The notes under the pieces are model-generated. The model was not told the DNA's origin and did no database searches. It saw only the letters and a program-made list of their open reading frames with translations. Positions 18,825 through 27,476 of a stretch of DNA of 64,000 bases are shown piece after piece. How positions within the stretch are numbered: the first letter of the stretch is position 1; each line of letters starts with the position of its first letter. The translations under genes and the position numbers were made by a program. The stretch lies in assembly GCF_000614125.1 (NCBI RefSeq), contig NZ_BAKJ01000002.1:140575-204574 (forward strand), read 5' to 3'. This DNA comes from Bacteroides rodentium JCM 16496 (GTDB lineage: Bacteria; Bacteroidota; Bacteroidia; Bacteroidales; Bacteroidaceae).

Positions 18825-20306
18825 ATGAAGTATATATGTATTATTCTTTTTTGGGCAATAAGCATTTCATCCTGCCAGCAGCGTCAAGCCGTCAATGAGA
18901 AATGTGAGAAGAATATTATAGTATGTTTCGATCATTACCATCCTAAACCATACAAGACACCGGGAGGAATGAGGCACGTGCCGATGCCTGAAGTTCTCTA
19001 TACTGATAGTATGGGAACCCTTGTGGAATACATGCCCAGTAAAGATTTCGATACCCTAACCATCTATTCCACCGAACATTTCAAGGAGTTGGGTCTAAAC
19101 TATGGAAATTTTGAGTTCAACTACTACCCATTAATACAAGGAGATACCGTTATTATTTCCATGGATAGCCTTAGCTACCCCATTTTAAGCAGCAAGCATC
19201 ATCCCGAATATAGCAGAATCTATAACATGAACTATAAATTGCGGAAAGGAAGAACACACTCTGGTTTAGAAGCAAAAACATGTTTGGGAAGCGACTGGGT
19301 ACGGATTGCTCAAACCATTGACGTGATACGAGCAAATAATTGGACTTCATTACTGATGGATTACTGCCCTTTGGATTCATTACAATCCATGTTCGACAGT
19401 TACAGGGAAAACTATATAGATACCATCAAATCCTTTAAAGAACAGCAACTTATCTCAAGCGAGGTATACGACCGTTATCAATACTTGCTCAGGCTGAAAG
19501 AATATGAATCCCGGCGAATGCTGAATGAAGACACCGCCTTCTACCGCCAGATGGAGCCCGAAATATCTGACAAATATATCCGTTATCCCTCCTACCGTGA
19601 ATATCTGGACTACTACCTATGGTTTTTCAATCAGCATATTCCGACAATACGCAAATCCCAGGGAGGAAGCAAAGACTGGCGTCAAACCTTCGATGAACTA
19701 TCTCCGAAACCATTTCAGCCAAAATCCAAACAAGTCCTGCTTGAACGCTGCATCAAAGAAATCGGTGAAAACTTTTCGGCACAAGACGTAAACAGCTATC
19801 TTGATAAATATATCCACATCACCCAAGACACTCTGCTGTTCAATAGGATAAGAGACCAATACAACTTGTCTGCCGACGCCAGCCGGTTATTGCTGAAGGA
19901 CATTCACGGAAAGCCGGCTAGCCTGAACATATTGCTGGAAAAGAATAGGGGAAAGGTCATTTATGTGGATTTCTGGGCAAGCTGGTGTGTGCCCTGCCGA
20001 GAGGAAATGCCTCCCTCGGCAAAGCTGAGGGAATTGTACAAGGGGAAAAATGTGGCATTCATCTATCTGGCTTTCAACGATAAGGAAAGTAGTTGGAAGA
20101 AGGCGGTAGAACAAGAGGGCTTATCAGAAATACCAAATAATTTCTTCATCACAAATTCAAAGAACAGCAAAATAGTAGAACAGTTAAAGTTGCAATTAAT
20201 TCCCCGGTATATCATTTTTGATAAACAAGGCAATCTTGTTGAAATGAATGCTCCAAGACCAAGTGACCAACAAGTGACAGCGACGATAGACAAGTATTTA
20301 AAATAA
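18825..20306 (+). CDS. TlpA-like thioredoxin-fold lipoprotein
   Basis: Periplasm-facing lipoprotein with a C-terminal thioredoxin-like domain. The signal peptide (residues 1-17) ends at a lipobox ISSC. Residues 20-340 are a poorly conserved helical N-terminal region common in Bacteroides TlpA-type proteins. The redox motif WCVPC (Cys388, Cys391) sits in YVDFWASWCVPCREEMP. A cis-Pro segment is near LIPRYIIFD. Length 493 residues. It probably reduces protein disulfides or assists cytochrome or surface-protein maturation; the partner is unknown. It stands alone, with its own promoter and terminator. The base composition is A/T-richer than the housekeeping genes downstream. Confidence 0.85.
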   Translation: MKYICIILFWAISISSCQQRQAVNEKCEKNIIVCFDHYHPKPYKTPGGMRHVPMPEVLYTDSMGTLVEYMPSKDFDTLTIYSTEHFKELGLNYGNFEFNYYPLIQGDTVIISMDSLSYPILSSKHHPEYSRIYNMNYKLRKGRTHSGLEAKTCLGSDWVRIAQTIDVIRANNWTSLLMDYCPLDSLQSMFDSYRENYIDTIKSFKEQQLISSEVYDRYQYLLRLKEYESRRMLNEDTAFYRQMEPEISDKYIRYPSYREYLDYYLWFFNQHIPTIRKSQGGSKDWRQTFDELSPKPFQPKSKQVLLERCIKEIGENFSAQDVNSYLDKYIHITQDTLLFNRIRDQYNLSADASRLLLKDIHGKPASLNILLEKNRGKVIYVDFWASWCVPCREEMPPSAKLRELYKGKNVAFIYLAFNDKESSWKKAVEQEGLSEIPNNFFITNSKNSKIVEQLKLQLIPRYIIFDKQGNLVEMNAPRPSDQQVTATIDKYLK

Positions 20307-20325
20307 ACTGAAAAACAATAAAAAA

Positions 20326-20359
20326 GTGCCGTTCATCATTCCACATGAACGGTGCTTTT
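20326..20359 (+). terminator. Terminator after the TlpA-like gene
   Basis: GTGCCGTTCAT and ATGAACGGTGC form an 11-pair stem (two wobbles) with an 8-nt loop, preceded by an A run and followed by TTTT. It lies 20 bp after the stop at 20306. Confidence 0.75.
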
Positions 20360-20405
20360 AGTAATTTTATCCCCCATAGTTGTTTTATATATAATATCTT
20401 ACAGA

Positions 20406-20967
20406 ATGAATATCAATGATATAATAAATAGCATTTACAGATTACCCCCAACTTCCCTCGATACATTGGTTGCTTCGGTATCGGAAGTGGAATACCTAAA
20501 AATTTCATTTACATCGGGAAAATAAGAAGGAGACAAAGTCTTATTTCATAAAAAAAGGAATCGTTCGGGCATATGCACATAAGGATGACAAGGAAATCAC
20601 ATTCAGGTTCGGCCAGGAAGGAGATCTTATATTTCCTTTACAAACTCTTTTTGCTGGTCTGGGAGAATATGCCACAGTAGAACTATTGGAGGATTGTGTT
20701 TTGTATGAAATTGATTTGGAGCGGTTGCAGGATTTATATCAGAACGATATACATATAGCCAATTGGGGACGCCGGTATGCGGAATGTGCTTGTATTAAGT
20801 CGGAAAAATTGTTTATAGCACGGCAATTCAAGACATCATTGGAAAGGTATCGGGAACTTGTAAATGAATATCCGGACATAATACAGCGGGTACAATTAGG
20901 TATAATTGCCTCTTATTTGGGTATTTCCCAAGTCAATTTGAGCCGCATCAGAGCCCGGATAAAATGA
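20406..20967 (+). CDS. Crp/Fnr-family transcriptional regulator (frameshifted)
   Basis: Cyclic-nucleotide-binding-type regulator. The first 39 codons (MNINDIINSIYRLPPTSLDT) stop at 20523. The adjacent frame from 20524 continues the cNMP-binding beta roll (YFIKKGIVRAYAHKDDKEIT, then FGQEGD). It ends in a short helix-turn-helix (LGIIASYLGISQVNLSRIRA), where the recognition helix is normally found. The break near 20520 needs two bases added or one removed; a few codons may be missing. Corrected length is about 187 residues, typical of Bacteroides members. It precedes the SMR exporter and alkylation repair genes and may control one of them, but this is positional inference only. Confidence 0.72.
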
Positions 20968-21057
20968 ATTTATCAAATGTAAAATCGTTTTTTAAAACAT
21001 GTAAAGAAGAAACAAACCGCAAATGCCGAAATTTGCACCCCAAAAAGAATTAAAGTT

Positions 21058-21384
21058 ATGAATTGGTTTCTTTTAGTGGTATCCGGGTGCATCGAGCTTG
21101 TTTTTACCTTTTGCCTGAGCAAAGTGAGCAAAACTGTCGGATTTGAAAAAGGTTTGTGGTGCATAGGCACGGCAAGTGCCATTGCACTTAGTTTGTACAT
21201 TGTGACTAAGGTTCTGAAGACTTTACCTATCGGCACTGCTTATGCCGTCTGGACGGGTATCGGTGCTGTCGGCACGGTTCTGATAGGCATCCTCTTTTTT
21301 AAGGAACCCGTAAGTTTCGGAAGGCTTTTCTTTATCTTTACGCTGATAGTATCTATCATAGGTTTAAAGGTCGTATCTTCCTGA
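21058..21384 (+). CDS. Small multidrug resistance (SMR) family exporter
   Basis: Four-helix proton-coupled exporter of 108 residues, acting as a dimer in the inner membrane. The essential membrane Glu is residue 13 (SGCIELVFTFCLSKV), aligned with Glu14 of EmrE. The third helix has the conserved GTAYAVWTGIGAVGTVLIG and the fourth FFIFTLIVSIIGLKV. The family splits into quaternary-ammonium exporters and guanidinium exporters (Gdx/SugE). The sequence here does not let me choose with confidence. The next gene starts 20 bp downstream, so the repair genes may be cotranscribed. Confidence 0.88.
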   Translation: MNWFLLVVSGCIELVFTFCLSKVSKTVGFEKGLWCIGTASAIALSLYIVTKVLKTLPIGTAYAVWTGIGAVGTVLIGILFFKEPVSFGRLFFIFTLIVSIIGLKVVSS

Positions 21385-21404
21385 ATGATAAAAGATGAAA
21401 TAAT

Positions 21405-21779
21405 ATGACGGAACAAAACTTTCCATTGTACGAAGAGACCGTTTCTATTCTTAAAAAGAGAGATAAGAAGTTGGCTTGGTTGATGGAGCGGGTAGGCCCG
21501 CTTTCACATACTGACCTCAAGGATGATTTCCTTTTCTTCATAGAGCAGGTTATAGGACAGATGCTTTCTATCCAGGTAGCCGACGTGCTTCCATACGAGG
21601 ATGCCACCTTTTTGGCAGCTTACAAATGGCTCTACCGTACCCGGAATGTGAAACCGGAAGCGGTCAAACGGCGTTGCCGGAAATGGTCGCCATACTCTTC
21701 CGTGGCTGCTATGTATCTATATACTGCATTCGATGGAAAATTAATCGCAACGGAATCGCCTAAATTGAAAGAGTTATAA
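21405..21779 (+). pseudogene. AlkA-like DNA-3-methyladenine glycosylase with internal deletion
   Basis: The frame is open for 124 codons, but the protein is only about 60% of a normal HhH-GPD glycosylase (about 210 residues). Residues 1-53 match the N-terminal half (LKKRDKKLAWLMERVG, FIEQVIGQMLS). Residues 56-124 match the C-terminal end (VLPYEDATFLAAYKWLYRT, WSPYSSVAAMYLYTA). The helix-hairpin-helix and the catalytic Asp between them are missing, so base excision activity is not expected. The junction is near codon 54 (about 21565) and keeps the frame. It is followed 1 bp later by the AlkD-like gene. A real deletion fits better than a base-calling error because roughly 90 codons are absent. 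Confidence 0.65.
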
Positions 21780-21780
21780 A

Positions 21781-22468
21781 ATGGCACGGTTATCTGCTCA
21801 AGTGCATAAGTTGATGGGCGAATTGGATGAAGCTGCTGACAGCCGGACTGCTTTTCGTTCCAGATCAAACAGAATAGGATGCGTGGGGCTGATTTTTTAT
21901 AGGCCTCAAAGTTGCGGAAATAAGGAAGGTGGCCGAACGGTACGCCCATATCTGTTTGGATGAGATAGAACAGTTGCTCTTATCGGAAGTACATGAACAT
22001 CGGATGTGTGCGCTTATCATACTCAAAAAAAGGTTCAAACGGGGAAACGAACATGAACGGGCAGAGATTTTCGAGTTCTACATCAACCACACGGACTGTA
22101 TCAACGATTGGGATTTGATAGACAGCTCCTCTCCCTATATCGTGGGCGAATACCTGCATGATAAACCATGCGACGTATTGTACCGGTTAGCCCAAAGCGA
22201 TTCGCCTTGGGACAACCGTATCGCTATGATGGCGACATACACGTTTATACATAACGGCAATGTTGAGGATACATTCCACCTTGCTCTCTCCTTGATGAAA
22301 AGCCCTCACCCTCTGGTACAAAAAGCCGTAGGATGGATGTTGCACGAAGCGGGTAAATACGACCTCATTCGGCTCAGTCTCTTTATCGATAAATACCGGC
22401 AAGAAATGTCACGTGTCATGCTTCGTATTGCCGCCGCCGGCTTTCGAAAAGAAATACGTAGAAGTTGA
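21781..22468 (+). CDS. AlkD-like DNA alkylation repair protein (frameshifted)
   Basis: HEAT-repeat DNA glycosylase family that removes bulky or N3/N7-alkylated bases. The N-terminus (MARLSAQVHKLMGELDEAAD) and the main frame from 21905 (KVAEIRKVAERYAHICLDEI, HEHRMCALIILKKRF, NDWDLIDSSSPYIVG, LVQKAVGWMLHEAGKYD) belong to one protein. Two breaks lie between 21855 and 21905. One is cured by a seventh T in the run at 21894, giving ADFFIGLKVAEIRK. Corrected length is about 229 residues, normal for the family. The ATG follows the AlkA-like stop by one base. Convergent with ogt, with 2 bp between stops. Confidence 0.75.
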
Positions 22469-22470
22469 AT

Positions 22471-22998
22471 CTACCATAACCCGGACTCCACCGTTTTAGA
22501 ACATTCCAACTCCAATAATCCTTTTTTTGCATCAAGGCCACCTCCGTATCCCGTAAGTTTATGGTTGCTGCCGATTACCCGGTGGCAGGGAACAAAGATA
22601 GAGATAGGATTGGTGGCATTGGCCGATGCGACCGCACGCACAGCCTTCGGGTTATGGATGCGGCGGGCAAGCTCGCCATAAGAGATGGTCGTTCCATAAG
22701 GTATTTTCATCAGTTCTTCCCATACGGTGCATTGAAATTCCGAGCCGGTAAAGACAACGGGGATGTCAAATATCTTACGGTGTCCGGCAAAATATTCTTC
22801 GAGTTCCCCGATTGCCCGTTCGATGATGTCGGAAGTTCCTTCTTCGTACTTCGCACTCAGATGCCGTTGTATGCGGCGGTCTATCGTACTTCGCCGTTTC
22901 TCCACCGCCCAGTCGCAAATACACAGCTTGTCGCCGTAAGAACCGACAAGCATCTCGCCCACGGGCGATTGATACCGTGTAATCTTTATAGTTTCCAT
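22471..22998 (-). CDS. ogt: Methylated-DNA--protein-cysteine methyltransferase (Ogt/AGT)
   Basis: Suicide enzyme that takes methyl groups from O6-methylguanine and O4-methylthymine onto a cysteine. The active-site motif PCHRVIG (Cys about residue 144) is intact. The recognition helix (YGELARRIHNPKAVRAVASA) precedes it, and the tail LTGYGGGLDAKKGLLELE is typical. The start is taken at METIKITRYQSPVGEM (22998), giving 175 residues. An in-frame extension upstream carries GYRPCKICM, similar to the end of an Ada zinc-binding domain. Together with the AlkA-like and AlkD-like genes it forms an alkylation-damage group. Confidence 0.9.
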   Translation of the reverse strand: METIKITRYQSPVGEMLVGSYGDKLCICDWAVEKRRSTIDRRIQRHLSAKYEEGTSDIIERAIGELEEYFAGHRKIFDIPVVFTGSEFQCTVWEELMKIPYGTTISYGELARRIHNPKAVRAVASANATNPISIFVPCHRVIGSNHKLTGYGGGLDAKKGLLELECSKTVESGLW

Positions 22999-23100
22999 AT
23001 TGTTCTGTTTATTGTTATAATATTCTTTCATACATATTTTGCATGGCCTATATCCGGCCTTTTCTTCTGTTTTCATCGTACTTATTGTTGGTCGGTGCAT
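22999..23100 (-). pseudogene. Possible Ada-type zinc-binding remnant in frame with ogt
   Basis: The 34 codons in frame ahead of the ogt start read MKTEEKAGYRPCKICMKEYY and similar. GYRPCKICM resembles the last zinc-ligand segment of Ada N-terminal domains (usually RPCxxC). The preceding CRPxC half is not present. It may be the end of a separate small gene or a decayed Ada-Ogt fusion. Confidence 0.3.
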
Positions 23101-23142
23101 AATCTTTCATCCCTACCTTTTCTATAACCTCGGCAAGTCTTT

Positions 23143-23227
23143 TATAGTAGAACAGAAATGATTTGCGAAAAAAACGGAGTAACTTAATTCTCCTCTTTTC
23201 TTCGCAAACCAATTCTGTTCGACTATA
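23143..23227. mobile_element. 85-bp miniature inverted-repeat element, copy 1
   Basis: Terminal inverted repeats of 27 bp (24 matches) start TATAGTAGAACAGAAATGAT at 23143 and end at 23227. The 31-bp centre contains CGGAGTAACTTAATTCTCCT. The same ends and centre recur at 24508-24737. Flanking TA dinucleotides would suit a TA-targeting (IS630-like) transposase, but this is tentative. Confidence 0.6.
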
Positions 23228-23275
23228 TCCCGCTTTTTCAAATAGGACACCTCTGTCTCGCCATAGATAAAAATA

Positions 23276-23503
23276 TCACAGTCGGCCATCAGTATGCTTA
23301 TTGTGGAAATATTCGTTGGAGTCTGCCGGAGCCTCATTTCGATTGGAATCGCTATATTCCCTTATGACGGAAGCGACGGTGATCCGGTAATTTTCAAAAA
23401 GCCTTTCGCGCCCTTCCTGCTGGCTCATACGGTGATGAAGTTCATTGCGCCACCTTCTAACGGCTTCTTCATTCTCCCTTCCGTATTCTTTATTATTTGA
23501 TTG
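23276..23503 (-). other. Open stretch of 75 codons, possible gene remnant
   Basis: The minus strand is open from 23503 to a stop at 23276. It has a charged, helix-like composition (YGRENEEAVRRWRNELHHR). The only ATG (23428) leaves 50 codons. I do not recognise it. It lies between the element copy and the GntR gene and may be the 3' end of a lost gene. Codon choice looks coding-like. Confidence 0.2.
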
Positions 23504-23527
23504 TTATATTTTTAGTCGTTTCTTGTC

Positions 23528-24178
23528 CTATGGCTCTTCTACAATCTGTGTTGCCATCTTTCGGGCGTTCTTCAAATCACCTGCAATGATGTATCTCGAT
23601 AACTTCTCATGAGAAGATTGTGAATTTATGAAGCAATCCGTACCATCGTAAATGCGTGTGAACTCCGAAAGCAGATGCAGGGAAGCGGAACGGTAAATAT
23701 CTGCCAATATTCGATTGTGGGTGGCATCGGCAATCGCGATATGAAAATTCAAGTCGGCTTCGATACATTCTTTCAACAAGCCGCTTTTTGCATTTACTTT
23801 TCTTGCTTCAAGAGAAGACTGCATTCGTTCTATATCTTTTTCTGTTCTTCGTGCCACGGCTTTCTCCACAATTGCAATATCCAATATTTTCCTCACTTCG
23901 TCGAGTTCCGTTCGGTCGGCAATACTCATATTTATATTGCCTCCGTTCGCATCGGATGCTTCGGCGACAAATGTCCCCGAACCTTGCCGGACTTGTACAA
24001 CGCCCATATTTACCAACAACTTTACCGCTTCACGGATGCTCGACCTTCCGACTTTGAACGTTTTCATCAACTCCGGTTCGGTCGGAAGTTTGTCCCCGAT
24101 TGTATAAACTCCTTCCGCAATCTGTTGTCTCAACTGTTCGGCTACTATATCTGCCAAAGATTTCTTTTGTATAATCAT
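23528..24178 (-). CDS. GntR/FadR-family transcriptional regulator
   Basis: DNA-binding repressor or activator of the FadR subgroup. Residues 10-75 form the winged helix: ADIVAEQLRQQIAEGVYTIG, LPTEPELMKTFKVGRSSIRE, VRQGSGTFV. The C-terminal all-helical FCD effector domain (about 90-215) has the metal-site residues typical of the group (D and H in CIEADLNFHIAIADATHN, H in SSHEKL). Length 216 residues, complete. FCD regulators usually sense sugar acids or other carboxylates and control an adjacent operon. Here no catabolic gene adjoins it, which suggests that its target was lost or lies elsewhere. Confidence 0.88.
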   Translation of the reverse strand: MIIQKKSLADIVAEQLRQQIAEGVYTIGDKLPTEPELMKTFKVGRSSIREAVKLLVNMGVVQVRQGSGTFVAEASDANGGNINMSIADRTELDEVRKILDIAIVEKAVARRTEKDIERMQSSLEARKVNAKSGLLKECIEADLNFHIAIADATHNRILADIYRSASLHLLSEFTRIYDGTDCFINSQSSHEKLSRYIIAGDLKNARKMATQIVEEP

Positions 24179-24415
24179 ACATCCTCTCTTGTTTTATTCA
24201 TCATATCATCAGATGATTTGCAAAAGTATATGTTTTTATCTGACAGGCAAAATATTCGGTGATAATATTTTGAGATATATCTGTAGGGAAATCACGACTC
24301 TTTCATTTATGACTATAATTCCCCGAACGTCCGGTACCCGTCCTACAAAGTGGCACTTTGGCTGATTAGTATAGAGGTTTAGCCAACCCACATAAAGGTT
24401 TATCTCCTTTCATTT

Positions 24416-24501
24416 GTCAGAGTCCGGTGTTTGAGCCGTCAGACTCCGGACTCTGTCGGCTCAGGTACTGGTGTCTGACGGCTCAAACACCGGACTCTGT
24501 C
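24416..24501. repeat. 29-bp inverted repeat forming an 86-nt hairpin
   Basis: The arm at 24416-24444 (starts GTCAGAGTCCGGTGTTTGAG) and the arm at 24473-24501 are reverse complements at 28 of 29 positions, separated by 28 nt. The loop repeats part of the arm (TCCGGACTCTGTCGGCTCA). It touches the next element, which begins at 24508. It is not followed by a T run. Confidence 0.7.
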
Positions 24502-24507
24502 AAAGTG

Positions 24508-24737
24508 TATAGTAGAACAGAAATGACTTGCGAAAAATACGGAGTAACTTAATTCTCCTCCTCCGGGGAGGAGGAGTACCCGAAGGGGGAGGTGGTAGCG
24601 ATACACACTGTACTATTTTTCATTGCTTTATGCTCCCTACACCCCGCCCTTTGGGCACCCCTCCTCCCCGGAGGAGGGGAATTAAGTCACTCTCTATTTC
24701 ACCTCTTTTCTTTGCAAGTCATTTTTGTTTGACTATA
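24508..24737. mobile_element. 230-bp inverted-repeat element, long copy, with nested palindrome
   Basis: The 27-bp ends (23 matches) are the same as those of the element at 23143. Inside is a second imperfect inverted repeat of about 55 bp: from CGGAGTAACTTAATTCTCCT through TCCTCCGGGGAGGAGGAG and TACCCGAAGGGGGAGG on the left, answered by CCGCCCTTTGGGCACCCC, CTCCTCCCCGGAGGAGGGG and AATTAAGTCACTC on the right. The GC-rich core looks like a separate intergenic repeat carried in or inserted into the element. No ORF is supported. Confidence 0.6.
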
Positions 24738-25029
24738 TTTCCCATTTCCTGCATCTCCCTTCATCTTTTCATCCCTCAGGGCGCTGTCAAGAAATAGAAT
24801 TGTATGAAAGGAGGACTGAAAGGACGTGTATGGAGCATGCATTCATATATTTTCGCCGATGAAAACGGGCTTTTTGCTTATATGAAGGGAGGAACGGACC
24901 GACTGAAAAAGCTTTAATGTGTAGTGAAAATGCACTAATGAAGGGACACGGTGAGGATGAATGGAGGTCTCTCCATGCCTTCTTCATCCTCCTTTCATAC
25001 GGTTTGGCTTCGTTTCCGACACACTCAAA

Positions 25030-25085
25030 CATCCTTCACCATAAACCGTTGTCAGCCAAACGGTTTTTTATAAAGGTGAAGGATG
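25030..25085. repeat. Two-tier hairpin downstream of lpxA
   Basis: CATCCTTCACC (25030-25040) pairs with GGTGAAGGATG (25075-25085), and inside them AAACCGTT pairs with AACGGTTT around GTCAGCC. It lies 100 bp after the lpxA stop on the minus strand. The motif TGAAGGATG recurs at 2938. The remaining gap (24740-25030) shows no supported gene. Confidence 0.55.
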
Positions 25086-25185
25086 TGAAGCTTGGTTTGC
25101 TTGATTCAAACTCAGGAATGAAGGAGCAAGGAACAAGGCAGATACACTTGCGGATTCTGCGTGATTCGTGCCCGAAGAAGGGTGT

Positions 25186-25953
25186 TTACTTCACGATTCC
25201 TTTGGAATTCTTGATGAAGTTGATGATATTGTGTATCTCGTCACTCATCGGCACTTGGTCTTCAATCTTCTGCAAGGCATCCTGCACGCTGAAGTTTCCC
25301 TGGTATACCAGACGGTAGGCATTTACGATATGGCGCAATATGCGTTCGGTCACCTGGTGCTTGTGTTGAAGCACAGCAGCGTTGATACCGTGGTATTCTG
25401 CCGGATTACCGTTCATGATGATATAGGGCGGCACATCCTTTGATATGCGGCAACCAGCTTGAATCAGTACCCAATTTCCAATGTGGCAGTATTGGTGCAG
25501 AATGACGTTGCTGCTCAGAATGGTGCAGTCGTCTATCTGACATTCTCCGGCTACGGTAGTCTTGATACCCAGTACGCAATGGTTGCCTATCTGCACGTCG
25601 TGGCAGAGGTGTACACCATCCATCAGGTAGTTCTCATTGCCGATGCGGGTGGCGCTTCCTGCGTGGGTGGCACGGCTGATAACCACGTTCTCGCGGATGT
25701 CGTTATTATCACCGATAATCAGCATGCTGTCCTCTCCCGTATAGTGGAAGTCTTGCGGTTCGGCTCCCAGAACGGCATTGTGATGCACCTTGTTCCCTTT
25801 TCCCATGCGGGTACCGTGCAGAATTTTTGCCCCCGACATAATAATACAGTCATCACCGATTTCCACGTTCCCTTCGATCAATGCAAAGGGCTGGATGGTT
25901 ACATTCTTGCCGATTTTTGCGGCAGAATCTACATAAGCTAACGGACTAATCAT
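25186..25953 (-). CDS. lpxA: UDP-N-acetylglucosamine acyltransferase LpxA
   Basis: First enzyme of lipid A synthesis: transfers a hydroxyacyl chain from acyl carrier protein to O3 of UDP-GlcNAc in the cytoplasm. The left-handed beta-helix hexapeptides run through residues 1-190 (ISPLAYVDSAAKIGKNVTIQ). The catalytic His lies in GVHLCHDVQIGNHC (about residue 122), and the product-binding segment YIIMNGNPAEYHGIN is present. The helical C-terminal domain ends at 255 residues, the family length. In Bacteroides lpxA usually follows lpxD and the lpxC-fabZ fusion; here neither is adjacent, so it may be a relocated gene or a paralogue. Confidence 0.92.
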   Translation of the reverse strand: MISPLAYVDSAAKIGKNVTIQPFALIEGNVEIGDDCIIMSGAKILHGTRMGKGNKVHHNAVLGAEPQDFHYTGEDSMLIIGDNNDIRENVVISRATHAGSATRIGNENYLMDGVHLCHDVQIGNHCVLGIKTTVAGECQIDDCTILSSNVILHQYCHIGNWVLIQAGCRISKDVPPYIIMNGNPAEYHGINAAVLQHKHQVTERILRHIVNAYRLVYQGNFSVQDALQKIEDQVPMSDEIHNIINFIKNSKGIVK

Positions 25954-25961
25954 AATATTAA

Positions 25962-26066
25962 AATTAAGAATGAAGAATGAAGGATTAAGAATACGAATGA
26001 AGAATACACCGTAGTACCTTGTACAGTGTAACTTGATTCTCCATTCTTAATTCTTCATTCCTAATT
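25962..26066. repeat. A/T-rich inverted repeat between the efflux operon and lpxA
   Basis: AATTAAGAATGAAGAATGA at 25962 is complemented imperfectly by ATTCTTAATTCTTCATTCC at 26043. It fills the 116-bp gap after the outer-membrane efflux gene and could terminate that transcript or be a dispersed intergenic repeat. Confidence 0.4.
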
Positions 26067-26069
26067 AAT

Positions 26070-27457
26070 TTACTTCTCTCTTCCTCCTCCAAGCGCTTGA
26101 TACAGACTGATGACTGCCTGCATGCTGCTGAAGGTGTCGGATACTTCTGCAAGCTGTGCGCTGAGATAAGACTGCTCGGCAGACAAGACTTCCAGATAGG
26201 TCGACGTGCCTAAGTTAAACAATTCTTTTGTATCTGAGGCAGCTTGGCGGGCAGAATTTACCTGAATAGTGCGTGAAACGGCTTTGTCCTTCTCCATTTG
26301 ATACAGATGCAGGGCGTTACTCACTTCATTTCCGGCATTCAGCAGGGCAGTTTGGAACTGAATCTTAGCCTGCTCCTCTTGTGCCTTGGCTTGTTTCAGA
26401 CGGGCAATGTTGGCACCGCGATAGAACAAGGGCTGCGTCAGCGAACCGATGGCAGAAGCCAGCAGTTTGCCCGGGTTGACGATACCTGCACCGGAGTTAT
26501 TGGTCCAGCCGGCCGAACCGCTCAATGTAATCTGCGGATAGAAAGCGGCACGGGCGCTATTGGTGTTATAGTAGTTGGCAGCCAGTGACATCTCGGCAGC
26601 TTTCACGTCCGGACGGTTGGATAGCAACTGCAAGGGGATACCTACTGAAAATTCCGTAGGAAGCTGCTGCTCTTCCAGCACACCGCGTGTGATGCTCTGT
26701 GCCGGTTGGTGTAACATCAGGCAGAGGGCGTTTTCGGTTTCGCGTATGCTCTGGCGTATGTCGGGCAGTGATGCCATGACTTGAGCGTAGGCAGTGCGGC
26801 TCTGTTCTACGGCAGCAGAAGTGGTTCCGTAGATGCCTGCATCTTTCATGGCCTGCACGGTCTCCAGGTTCTTTTTCAGAATCTCGACGGTGCCTTCGGT
26901 GATTTGCAGTTGGCGGTCCAGCATCAGCAGGGTGTAGTACATGTTGCTACGCCGGCGATGACTTGCGTCTGAACGGCTTGTTCGTAGAATTGCGTCTGCT
27001 TCAAGCTAACCTTTGCTTGTCGCTTCGGGTTCAGCAGTTGACCGAAGAGGTCGACTTGCCAGCTTGCGGTGACGGGCAGGGAGTAGATTTGTGTAGCCTT
27101 TCCCTTGTCCCAGCTGCTGACGGTTCCTTGCGGAGACAAGGCAAGCGTCGGAGCATAGGCAAGACGGGCAGACATCAGTGCGGCTTGTGCCTGCTTCACG
27201 TTCAAGGCGGCACTGTGCAGGTCACCGTTGTCGGTGAGTGCTTGCTCGATAAGTGCCTGCAGCTGCGGGTCTGTGAACACTTCTCTCCAAGGCAGATTAC
27301 CGAAGTTGGCTGTATCTGCGGCTAATGTATCGTTCACGGACGCCGTGTCGCGATACAGTCCGGCAGTTGTTATGTCTTCGGGTCTGTCGTATGATTTGTA
27401 GATGTGGCAACTGCTCAATAAAGCAGTTGCGCACATCAGGCATATTATTTTCTTCAT
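26070..27457 (-). CDS. RND efflux outer-membrane lipoprotein, NodT/OprM type (one frameshift)
   Basis: TolC-like outer-membrane channel of the efflux system encoded just upstream. The signal peptide ends at a lipobox LLSSC (residues 1-17). Two repeated outer-membrane-efflux domains follow, with long helices (LQALIEQALTDNGDLHSAAL, SAEQSYLSAQLAEVSDTFSS). The frame breaks near 26943, where one missing A in GCAACATG separates IAGVA from NMYYTLLMLD. Corrected length is about 462 residues, the usual size. It starts 19 bp after the pump gene and is the last gene of the operon. Confidence 0.9.
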
Positions 27458-27476
27458 AATCGCTAATCGTTAATCA

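Noticed and set aside
23294..23500. 68-codon plus-strand ORF between ogt and the GntR gene
   Set aside because: Hydrophobic and without motifs; the opposite strand has the more coding-like composition.
24528..24797. 89-codon plus-strand ORF over the GC-rich palindrome
   Set aside because: It only translates the inverted repeats of the element; Gly/Pro-rich with no coding signature.
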